Shown in pieces: positions 11,601 to 21,500 of a DNA stretch of 64,000 bases. The notes under the pieces were generated by a model. That model ran no database searches. It was not told the origin of the DNA and saw nothing but the letters and a program-made list of their open reading frames with translations. The stretch spans positions 1 through 64,000 of the forward strand of contig BDIU01000064.1 of assembly GCA_002118135.1 (NCBI GenBank), given 5' to 3'. A program made the position numbers and the translations under genes. Within the stretch, counting starts at the first letter, position 1, and every line of letters begins with the position of its first letter. The stretch is from Trebouxia sp. TZW2008. Taxonomy: Eukaryota > Chlorophyta > Trebouxiophyceae > Trebouxiales > Trebouxiaceae.

Positions 11601-12657
11601 TTGGGACCACTGACATCTGCTGATGTGTGAACTTGCAACTGCCTCATGCATTCAATGAAAGATGAACAGCAGTTGGTGGCTCTGCATGATGTTGTGACTG
11701 TGCCAGCATGACATTATGTCAGAGCTGCGTTCGCATTGTATTTCTGTGATGGCACTACCAGCAGCTGCTCATGTAGCTTTCACTGAGTTTTGCCAGAGTC
11801 AGCTGCTGCTGCTGAATTGAATGCAGTTGTCACGAGCTGGCTCAAAGTCTTGGAGAGAACCAAAACATGTGCAAGTCTACATGAACAGGTGGTGCATGCA
11901 CATACATGTTGTGACTGGCTACCCTGTGCAGGTTGGCATGAGGGTGGACTTGGAGCTCGCAGATGGTTCGAAAGCATGTGGCGTCTTCATTCACAAGAAG
12001 CTGTCTGACAGTGCAGGGTAAGTGTCTGAGGTTTTCTTTGGTGTTTTCTAGCAACATGCATTGGCACCTATGTGGGCTTTGGTCATCTGCCTTGTGTATG
12101 CAATTTTGCCACTGCAGAGGACCCCCTGAAACTGCTAACAGTAACATTGGCTTGGCTAATGCATGGGACACTTGCCTTGGTTGAACCTGTGCCCGTAAGC
12201 CCCTGATCATCGCTCATTGCAGATGCTGTCCTGCTTGTGATAGACAGAAGATGACATGTTGAGCAACCTATGCGGGCATTGCATAGCTCCATTTGTGCTT
12301 GCAAGCCCTTGCATTCATTGCTGCTGGAGATAAGAATGTGACGAGCTGAGCAACCTGTGCAAGCATTGCATAGCTGCATTTGTACCCATGAGACCTTGCT
12401 TTCATTGCTGCTTGAGACAAGCAGAAGGTGACAAGTTGAACGATCTTTGCAGGCATTGCATAGCTGCATTTGTGGACACGATGCTACAAGGAGGGACCAA
12501 GCCAGGAGTTTGGTTTCCTGAGGAACCTGGAGCAGTAAATGATCGAATGAGGCTATTAGAGCAATCCGCACAGGGCTGCATCAGGTTTGAGCTAAATCAG
12601 CCGCCATGGAAGATTGAGTCAGATGCTAAGCAGATGGGCATGGGTTTTTATTGGTGA
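8679..12657 (+). CDS. Plastid saccharopine-dehydrogenase-like oxidoreductase (At1g50450-like), six exons
   Basis: An NAD(P)-binding protein of the saccharopine-dehydrogenase-like family; the reaction of the plant chloroplast relatives is not established. The first ~100 residues are rich in Ser, Arg, Ala and His and resemble a plastid transit peptide. The Rossmann motif IIGGTGRVGSSTAASL follows, then VLHTAGPF, ITSGGIYPGVSNVMAAHMV, DFGKGLGRKTTWLYNLPEVE, FWNWAMVATARFLP, MRVDLELADG and PGVWFPEE, in the order known for this family. Exons 8679-9315, 9712-9966, 10469-10702, 11266-11402, 11932-12017 and 12453-12657 join in phase to 517 residues. The first intron appears to start with GC (9316). Four exon edges have decayed tandem copies in adjoining introns. 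TGTAA lies near 12872, about 215 bp after the stop. Confidence 0.92.
9606..9776 (+). repeat. Duplicated 5' end of exon 2 of the saccharopine-dehydrogenase-like gene
   Basis: A copy at about 9600-9685 (acceptor GCGCAG, then DMFDDNDYAAKAKTDYHEK) precedes the real exon at 9712 (DVCDDNDYAAKAKADYHEK). The upstream copy keeps acceptor and phase but reaches a stop after 24 codons, with no donor before it. Confidence 0.85.
10278..10570 (+). repeat. Duplicated 5' end of exon 3 of the saccharopine-dehydrogenase-like gene
   Basis: The copy at about 10278-10395 (acceptor TATGCAG, GGVWPTTMKIGYLLAGTP) precedes the real exon at 10469 (GGVGPTIMETSYLLAGTP). The copy stays open for about 40 codons and then stops. 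Confidence 0.85.
10645..10880 (+). repeat. Duplicated 3' end of exon 3 of the saccharopine-dehydrogenase-like gene
   Basis: The real exon end (FKYMKVPNVSARFGTDP, donor GTGAGT at 10703) is repeated downstream at about 10818-10880 (FKYMKVPNVGAQFGTDP). There the donor has become ATGAGT. The decayed copy is downstream, unlike the two acceptor-side cases in this gene. Confidence 0.85.
12225..12480 (+). repeat. Three copies of the 5' end of the last exon of the saccharopine-dehydrogenase-like gene
   Basis: Units of about 95 bp at about 12228, 12325 and 12420 share GAGCAACCT(A/G)TGC..GCATTGCATAGCTxCATTTGT. The last unit is the real exon start (12453, HCIAAFVDTM). The first two have lost the canonical TTTGCAG acceptor. 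Confidence 0.8.
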
Positions 12658-13126
12658 CTTTTGTGTTGCATAAGTCTTGCAAACTCTTGCAAGATTACTC
12701 AGCAAATTCAAGTAATTGTTGAGTGTATTTGATTAATTTAATGCGACAATTGCTGCATACAGCTGCTGCCTCTGCGCACATTTGCTTCGTGGTGTTTTTG
12801 CAGGCAGATCTGTGCATATATGCTGCCAGACGTCTGCCACAGTAAGGGTCAAAAACGGTAGAGACCCCAGCCTGTAATGAGAGAATGCTGACCTCTGTGA
12901 GATTTGGCACCTTTGCGACATGTATTTATTTATGGGCATCTACTTTGCAGCACTCCAGGCGCTACAAGTGGTTTGCCGTGCATCACTGTGTGCGAAATTC
13001 GCAGCGTTAGACTCAAGCGTACTGACATTATAATTCAAGCAATGATTTGCTACAAACCTTGCACTTCATGATGTCACGATGCCTAAACGCCGTTGACCTA
13101 AGGGAACTACAGCTAGACTTGAGCAA
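12658..13126. other. 3' untranslated and intergenic sequence
   Basis: Noncoding as far as I can see, fairly A/T-rich. It contains TGTAA near 12872 as a likely polyadenylation signal for the plus-strand gene. Confidence 0.4.
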
Positions 13127-13584
13127 ATGGATATGTTCAGTCTGGTTGAGTTTGCACAAGCAAATGGCATAATTTCAAACGCTACTAGCAAGCCAAATTC
13201 TGCAAAAGAAATGGAGTCTACAGAACGCTACCCACACAGTACTCTCTGTACTTGGTGCTACACTCTAACAGTCCTAGGGGCAAAACCGAATCGTGCTTGA
13301 ATTACAGCAACCCTAAAGAAGAAGCTACTCAATCAACATCCCGACACAATGCATCATCCATGATGCAGCAAATATCTTCACTACACAGACAGAAGGCACA
13401 ACAAGCAGATCATCCTAAGGTACAGCAGAAATTGGGGCAAAACCCTGACTCTCATGTTGACACTACTCTATACTACAGCAAAATGCACGTGTATGTGCGC
13501 AAAGAAGTATCATACCACCGCTCATTCATAGCAAACGCCCTAGCACACCTCGAGACTTTGCAAGAGACTGACAAACAACTTTGA
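13127..13584 (+). other. Two overlapping short open frames of unknown nature
   Basis: An ATG-started 57-codon frame (13127-13300, beginning MDMFSLVEFAQANG) overlaps a second 110-codon frame (13252-13584, ending ALAHLETLQETDKQL) in another phase. The block is A-rich, polar and Gln/Ser-rich, unlike the neighbouring genes. Together they could be one frameshifted small gene or transposon debris. No family recognised. Confidence 0.25.
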
Positions 13585-13865
13585 TAGCCAGCTCTTATAC
13601 TGCTCTGATGCTTGTTTGCTGCCTGCCGCATGAGCAACCAGCAAATGGTGAACGTTGTGTACATTTTGTGTAACGACCTGTCTTGGCTCCATGACTCATG
13701 ATGGTACATTGCTTACTCACGCCTGCAGCAAGCTGCTCTCCCTGCGCAGACGCTGACACGCACAGGACGGCTTATTTCTGAGTATTACGCGCTCCAGAAA
13801 TGACCCTTGATGGACTTGAAAGGGCGGCAGAGCTCTCAAGACATGTGCCAGAGGGCAAGATTCAT

Positions 13866-16800
13866 TCAGTATGGCCTATAGCCATGTTTCATGCGGTCTG
13901 TGGGATGGTGCCGGTCTGGTCCCAACTCCAGAACTACTGCTGGGTCCAGGCCAGCTGTCATGATGCGCCGCTTTAGCATGGCTGCATCATCTGCCATGAT
14001 GCGGTTGCCGTCAGGGTCACGGCGAGGAACAGCAGAATCAATTGCAACCACAGAGCCCCTGCAGCCATTCAAACAAATCAGCAAGAGGCCAGCTGTCAGT
14101 ACAGAAGCTGTAATGACCACTTAGGTTTGAAGATCAGTCTCTGTGGGCTTTTGCAAGTCTGAGAAGCAATGCCATGGGAAGAACAACAGCTGTTGGTGAC
14201 ACTGGCCATGAGGCATGACACCCTCCACTCCTTTATGGACACAACTTCTGGATTGTTGCAAAGTCAACAGTGCAGCAAGCATGATAACTGATTGGGTGCA
14301 AAGGCCATTGTCAGCTATTGGGGCTATACATCATGTTGCATGGCAGTCTTGCGCCTTCAGAACACTATGGAAGCGCTGCATTGCAGCTAAACATGTGCAC
14401 AGCTATTGCTCAACACCTTGCTCAACAGTTGTAGTATGGTCCTCTGAAGAAAGCATTGCCTGACCTGATCATGTGACCGCCGTAGCTTGCGATCCTGATG
14501 ATAGCTGCTTCTGTCTCAAAAGTGACAAACCCAAAGCCGCGGTGCTCAGCTCTATTCATTCTGTCTCTTGGCATATAGACGTCCATCACATACCTGCACA
14601 GCCCACATTCCACATTGTCAGGATATATCTGATACATGGATGTGGTATGATAGCCATGTGTGTTGAGGCATGTTTGCAGAGGCGCGTAATGCAGTGCCAT
14701 CATGCAATGCATTGCTGGACGGCCCAAAAGGCAGGAAAAGGCATGTCTGTTGCATACTTGAAAGCCGCAAATGGGGCCCAGGCAACAGACGCAATGCAAA
14801 ATTGATGGACAATGATATGCTTAGGACCACAGGCCACATCCAGAAGTTGTAGCAAGTCAGAGCATGAGTTTATGCCAGCGAACTTACCCAAATTTGGAGA
14901 AGTAGTCCCTGACATCACTCTCAGTTGTGCCCCTGACCAGCTTGCCAACAAAAATGCGGGGTCCAGCATCGCGCGCGGAGCTGCCTGCTGGACCATCATG
15001 GTTTGCCAGCTGCCTATCTGGTACAGCCAAGTGACTGGGGGACTGAGGAACAGAATCTGGAGAGCTGTGTGGGCCGAGCCAGTTGGACACATACCCAGAT
15101 GACATGCCTGCAGCAAGCAGGAACCTTCGTTTGAGCTCTGCACCATTGTGCTCCAATCCTGACAGTCACTACAAATGTGTACTGGAAGGGGCAACTTCAG
15201 AGCATTGGGTTGGGCACAGCATGATGTACAGATGCCGACCCATTCTCTGTGAACAAGCTGAAGGAGCAAGCTGCAGGGACTCAGTCAAAGACTGAGATGG
15301 TATCAATGCAACAAGGCAACAAGCAATACAAGCAGCTCAGGCAACGAAGCTATCAAGCAGGGTGACCAAGCACAAAGGTTCATGTCCTGACATACCTGTG
15401 TCCCTCTCGTTGCCTGATGCATAGCCTGTCTGCATCCCATTGAGGTGGCCAGCAAGCAGCCCATTGCTGGTCATGGCCTGCTGTGCACTCAGCTGGGCTT
15501 GTGCACGTGCTTGAGCCAGTTGCTGAAGCCCAATGCCAATGCCAATGCCAGTGTCAGAGCCTCTGTACCCAGGTAAGCCTTGCACAGCCTGCACCAGAAT
15601 TGTTTCAGAAATAAATCTGGATGACAGCAGTAAATGTCATTGCTTCAAACAAATGCCAAACAAGCAGCAATGGCTCCTGCAGCATGACGATGCGAACAAG
15701 AGTCAATGAGCATACACGATGCATTGCGCAAAATGCTGCAAGCTACGTGCAGTCAGCTGGAACAGTACATGAGCTGACAAGGCAGGCAGGCAGGAGCCTT
15801 GAGGGGTTGGCTGAAACGAGCAACTGTGCCATTGTACCTGCAGTGCAGAGTTGTTATTGCCATTGCCATGCATGTCCAGCCCAGCCAAGCCTTGCAGGCT
15901 CATCAGCATCTCAGGAGTCAGCCCAGCACTAGTGTAGGAGTTGCTCTGCATGTTGCCCACCAGCCCAGATGTAGCGTTGCTGCTGGTGGGGCTGTGGGTG
16001 TCACGTGGGCTGCCATGCTGGGGGGCTCTGGCTCCAGACAGGCTGTCGTAACCAAAGGGCGTGCCTCCCGTTGAGTAGCCACTGTGAGACAAGCTGTGGC
16101 TGGGCGACAACACACTGGCAAGCTGTTGCTGGAGGCTAGACCTGAAGCTGAACTGCGACTGGTTCTGCCCTGGCTTCTCCTTGGGTGTTGCACGGTCAAT
16201 GGCTAGCTCTTGACCACCAAGAGTATGGGTGCCTGCCATCACTTGCTCAACCGGTTCCACTGATGCATATGTGACAAACCCAATGCCTCTGTGCCCCTGC
16301 TTGAAAGCGTCCTTTGGCATGTAGGCATCTTGGACAACGCCAAAGTGCTCAAAGTATGAGCGGAATTGCTGATCTGTGACTGTGCTTGGGATTCTTGCGA
16401 CAAAGATGCGGGTGGTCTTGTTTGGGGCATTGTTGCCTCTGGGTAGGGCAAATTTGGCCTCACAGCGGCGCCCATCAACCTGGTGCTCTGACATGGCAAC
16501 ACGCTGTGCATCAGACTGATGCAGATAGGTGACAAAGCCAAAGCCACGTGACTTGTGGGTGGTTCTGTCCTTCATGATCACTGCCTCTTCCAATGCACCA
16601 TACTGGGAGAAGTGTTGCTGCAGAGTCTCTTCATCTGTCTCCCAGGGCAAGCCAAGCACAACCAGCTTGCGGTTTTCAAGACCTTGTCCATGTCCATTTG
16701 CATACTCCGCTGGTGACTGAGATGACGGCTCTGATTGATGCTGATGCTGATGCTGCTGTTGCTGCCAGTGATTCTGACTGATGTCCCCTGAAGACCTGAG

Positions 16801-16908
16801 CATCTGAGATGGCTGACTAATAGCTGATTGCCATGCTGGCTGCTGTGACTGCAACAATGGTATGTGCAGCAAGGACTTGTCGAAACCTTGAAGGACTTCT
16901 ACTGACAT
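13866..16908 (-). CDS. Three-RRM RNA-binding protein, TDP-43/hnRNP-like, five exons
   Basis: Predicted to bind single-stranded RNA or DNA. The first ~75 residues are Gln/Ser/His-rich. RRM1 follows (KLVVLGLPWETDEETLQQHF, then RGFGFVTY), with the VLGLPW RNP2 typical of TDP-43 RRM1. RRM2 is RIFVARIPSTVTDQQFRSYF with GIGFVTY. A Ser/Gly/Gln-rich linker leads to RRM3 (RIFVGKLVRGTTESDVRDYF, VMDVYMPRD, HRGFGFVTF), whose VMDVYxP resembles TDP-43 RRM2. The C-terminus is short and charged (MADDAAMLKRRIM). Exons 16908-15838, 15588-15396, 15107-14888, 14593-14465 and 14058-13866 join in phase to 601 residues. No exon-edge duplication was noticed in this gene, an exception here. It has the domain count of CELF-type C3, but the RNP sequences favour the TDP-43/hnRNP side. 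Confidence 0.92.
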
Positions 16909-17571
16909 CAGTCAAACAGCAGCTGTGCTCTGCACAGATTTAAACATTATATGGTTCAGCCTGCAGCAGCAAAACGAATGGAATGAGTCTTCAGGCAACT
17001 GATGCCTAAACAAAATTGACAACTACTACTACAGCCTCTTGACATCTGCCTGAGCAAATGTCTAGCAAGCAAGCAGACACCCAGAATGCTGACTGCAGGC
17101 GAAGCTGCATAATGCCTTCATTAGTCACTGGCCAAAGCGCAAGCAGATTTATAGGTCAAAATGCAAGGGCGAATCTGCACATCACGTAAAAAGCTACAAG
17201 ACCAACACTGCATTTAAGCATTTGCACGCTGCACCATGCTCTGAAAAGGTACCACGCAATTGAATGGGAAAACAGCATTTCGTCACGCTATGCGCAAGAC
17301 AGCGGACATAGTGCGTACTGCGATGCAATGACTCGTGGCTTGCGGCAGCCGCGATCAGGCTGTAGTACCTGATACTAGTATGAAGGCCACACCGCGCCGC
17401 TAAAGAACGTCTCGGCTTCCGCAATCACAGAAGGCAAAGATGCAAGCAGTGACCTGAACAAAACGCAGGAAACTGCGCTTCCTGCGCAGAGTGCCGATGT
17501 GGCGCCTTCTGAGTCCCGCCTAAAATCCTGGCCTTGTCAGTACCCTTGCAATCACAGCCAAGCTTGATACT
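16909..17571. promoter_or_regulatory. Upstream region of the RRM gene
   Basis: About 660 bp between the RRM start codon and the end of a possible small gene on the same strand. No exon or clear motif seen; presumed promoter of the RRM gene. Confidence 0.35.
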
Positions 17572-17840
17572 AGGGTTTGTGGGCAGCCGGAATCAGAATC
17601 TGGCTTAGAAGCCGTCGGAGAAGCCAAAGTTTGCAGGTCAAGCCTGAAAGTCGCCCATGTAGACCTAGGAACATGCTGTCAAGCTTATGCTTTGCAACAT
17701 TCCAAGCCTGCTGAGCAAATTGATTGCATGCAGAGCTCAGCCTACCCTCTTGGACTCCCTGTTCCCACTTGTCAAACCTGTGCCACGCTTGATGAGTACG
17801 TTGTGACACGGTGTGACAGATTGTTTTAGGCAACAGAGAG
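17572..17840 (-). CDS. Possible C-terminal exon of a small unrecognised gene
   Basis: An open frame of about 87 codons ending at a TAG near 17572. It contains HTVSQRTHQAWHRFDKWEQG and AQQAWNVAKHKLDSMF and ends with a basic, Leu-rich helix (KLWLLRRLLSQILIP). It reads like a helical protein tail but I recognise no family. An upstream exon could lie around 18000-18090, where an ATG-started frame reads MPMSAPLWQDPG; the junction is not resolved. Could be chance. Confidence 0.3.
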
Positions 17841-18130
17841 GGCAGCTGCCTGCATAGCAGCCTGTGCTGCAGAATGCATTTGCCCCGTGCCCTGATCCAA
17901 TTTCACATTGTGAGCAGCAGGTGATTCTGATAACAGTGAGCCCCCAGGACAGGCTGTGTTGCAGCACGTGCAATGCAATGCACTCGAGAGCTCTGACAGC
18001 CATCAAATGAAACGCTACAGCGTTGTGTTTGATGCTGAAAGGAACCGACAATCTTGCCTGGATCTTGCCATAGTGGTGCGCTCATAGGCATCTCATCACA
18101 GACAGTACCAGCGGCGACGTCACTGCTCAA

Positions 18131-18563
18131 CTGCCGTGCTTGCCTGTAATGCTGGAGTCATGTCATGTCCACAATGTCTGTCTGTGACTTTCAAAGCTCG
18201 TGCACGAGATCACGTGGGTGCCACGGACGGCAGCTGCATGTGCCATGTGATCAGTAGCGTGCACAATACGATCGGCGTGAGATTTTAATCAAGCGAGATA
18301 TTCCTCGAGCACATGATCGACCGCAGCAGCATGCTCGACGATAAGAGTGCGAAAAAGCGAGGCTGATCGTCACCTCAGCGGTCTTCAGATCCGACCAGTC
18401 GCCTGACGCTCCCAGCTATGGGCTACAGGTGTAATGCGGGCGCAGTGTCGGGGGCATCCGGCGTGAGTACAGAGACGGCTTGGTCCAACTGCGTGCCTGA
18501 AAACTTTGTCGCCGGGGCGAGAGCAGGATGATTTTGGAGTAACTCTCGTCGCATTTCTCAGCT
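18131..18563 (+). promoter_or_regulatory. Promoter region of the CCA1-like gene with G-box and CCA1-site-like motifs
   Basis: About 430 bp just upstream of the CCA1-like start. It has a perfect G-box CACGTG at 18211-18216, AGATTTT at 18280-18286 (reverse of AAAATCT, the core of the CCA1-binding site) and AGATATT at 18296-18302 (part of an evening-element-like sequence). These suggest clock or autoregulatory control but are short enough to occur by chance. Confidence 0.45.
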
Positions 18564-21500
18564 ATGACAGCAAGCGGCGCTGACAAGCATGGCGGATCGC
18601 ACAGTCACACGGGACTGGCAAGGCTCAACTCGGTGTCCAAGGTGGTCACCCTTGACTTGACGAGTCGTGCGTTTTGACGGAGACGGGTTTTGACACAATT
18701 TTGGCTCGCGCAGGCCCGTAAGCCGTACACCATCACAAAGCAGCGGGAACGCTGGACAGACAGTGAGCACGACTTGTTTTTGGAGGCTCTGAAGATGTAT
18801 GGTCGCGCATGGAAGAGCATCCAAGGTGCGTCATCTGGCCGCTACGCAGCCCAGCGTCTTCGTGTTGATCGGCTATCGAATCGATCCATCCTTGAAATCG
18901 GCTTCATGATTGCAGAGCACATAGGCACCAAGACCACGGTGCAAATTCGCAGCCACGCACAAAAATTCTTTTCTAAGCTGGACAAGCAAAACACTACAAA
19001 AGGGGCAGGTGAGCTGCGGACCCTTTGTCATTGTACTCATCTTGACAGGCTGCCTTTTCAACACTACAGCTAAACGGTTGCTGCATTGCACAGCTGACCT
19101 CTGCATTGGGCAGCCCCAAATGCTGCAATTGCAGTGAGCTCGATCTATATGTATTTGCATACATCAAGCTCGTTGACAGCAGATGCAGTGTCTCTTGCAG
19201 CAAGCCATTCAACGCTGACTATCACATAGCAGTACCAAAAGTAGCAAGCTCATTGACAGCACATGCAGTGTCTCTTGCAGCGAGCTACTTGACGCTGACC
19301 GCCGACGCATTACCAAAAGTCACTGATTAGCTACTTGTTCACTGCAGAGGAGATGGACATTGTACCAGACAGACACAGGTCCAAAGCCAAGCATGGGTCA
19401 CTGGTGCAGCCTCTCGCACGAAATGTCTTGAACATGCCATTGACATCGTCAGCAGCTAATCAGGTTGCAGTGGCCAAGCAGCAGCAGACAGCTGCTGATG
19501 TGGCAGCTGCAGCAGGCGCTGTGGCAGCTGCTGCTGCCTTGCAAGTCATTCATGCAGCTGGGGAGCAAGTGCAGGCCCAGCTTCAGGTATTCGTCAAATT
19601 TTGTGCATCAGTAGTCGCGTGTTTGCATGCTGCTAGGGCATGACCTAGAACAATGAGTGCTGACGGTCATTGCCTTTTGTATTTATACCGCGTAGCCAAC
19701 TCTTCTCAGACACAAGATGGCAGCTGCGGTTTCACATGAAAGCCATTGGCTTGATGTTGCCCCTCTGTATTGCTGTCGAGCATGTGTTCTTGAAGCTGAT
19801 GCAGTATGTACCATCTGTTCAGTATGTAAGGTGACACAGCAATAATTGTCAATAATGCCAATGAGACCTAAAGTTCATGCTCGTGAACATGTAAAGGGTT
19901 GATGCCACAAAGATATGCTCATTGCCACAGCTGCAGTGTCTTTGTGATACAACACAATCCGCATGTGACATGGCAGCCACGTGATGCAGGAGACCCCCCC
20001 ACAGGGCTTCCCTTTCTTTGGCATGACCCCAACAGCGCTCTCCAGCTTGAGTCATGCAGAGCTGCAGAGCCTTAGTAAGGCTGGAAGCTGCTCAAGCGCC
20101 ATCCCCAACAGTCTATTGCAGTCAGCACAGCTGTCTGTGACTAAGTCCACAGGCCTCCAGCTTGCTGCTCCAGGGTCTGTCAACCCTGTCGTAGACCCTA
20201 CGGTCCCACGCTTGCCATCTATGGGTGGTGCAACCATTGCTCAGGTGTGTGACAAGTTTAGTCAGTAGGCCTGATAGCTGTTCATGTGTTGCGCAGCATG
20301 ATGAATTCAGATTACTTGATGCACTGCTGCTGTCTCTATGCATTTGTCCTCCAGTCACTGCCCAGCTTTTAATTTTGCTGCTGATGTGGTTTGCTACAAA
20401 TGTGTTGCTGTCACTGTGCCTTTCTTCATGTGATGCATGTCATGATCACAACCGATTGCGTAACGTGCTGCTGCTGCGGTTTTTTGAATGCAAGTCGACT
20501 CAAGCTTTGCAATTGCTAGTTCTTTGCTTGTAGGGCTGTGCCTGCTCCTTGCTAGACAATTGAAGCCTTCAGTAATATTCCATGGTGACACGAGCTGCGC
20601 AATGGCAAGAAATACAACATGCATGCTGCAGTCATGTTACAGACCCTACACTGGGAAGTGACATACGAAACTGCAAGAACCACAGCATGCCTGATGCAAT
20701 GAATTCAGATATGGCACAGTTGAAAGTGACACATGCAGGTTCAGCAACTTGCACACAGGGCTTGACAACGCCGTACAGGTCCAGCATTGCAGCAATGCAC
20801 CGCTGAGTGGCTCGATCTTGCTGCAGGCTCACGGCTCAGGCGACAAGCTGAGCACAGTCTCAGGCGTGCTGCCCACCTTGGCTGTGGCCACAGCTGCGGC
20901 AGACAAGGTGGCTGCCCAGCAGAAACAAAATGGCCTACACAGCAGCACTGGCCGTGCCTTGAAGCACATCGGCAGCGGCAAAGGCAGCAATGAGCTTGAC
21001 ACAGTCGTCAACAGGGTGTTGTCTGCAATCCACAAGGATCAAACCACAGACTCAGCTGATGCCAAGAGCAACTCTGGCCAGACCACCACTCACTCAGGCA
21101 CTGAAGGGGGCGTCACTGCTTCAGCAGGGGGTGGGGGAGGGGGGAGCCTCTCGGGGGGCAGCGCAGATGCGCACTCCAACCAGGCACAGTCTGTTGACTG
21201 CACTGCCAACGACAGCAGCAACGCCTACTGCAACACTCAAACAGGGCGTGGCAACCAGTCCATGGGAGACTGCCAGACTGGTGAAGCGCCAGCTGTTGTT
21301 CCTGGTAGCGCTGAGGTGTATCTGCAGCAGTCTCACCATGGTATGTGCTTCTGCTGTGGTCTCCTGCATGGTTGCTACCAGACTTGGCCAGTACAACCAT
21401 CAATGCTGTAGGTGGCTGTAACTGCATGCACGATGCAGAGCAGCTGTACGTCTCTGCAGAAGTGTCAATATGGTATGTGTTATTGTTGTAGTCCATTGCA

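Noticed and set aside
15083..15295. Plus-strand frame over the RRM gene
   Set aside because: It is the shadow of RRM-gene exon 3 and its intron on the minus strand, whose in-phase five-exon model explains the region.
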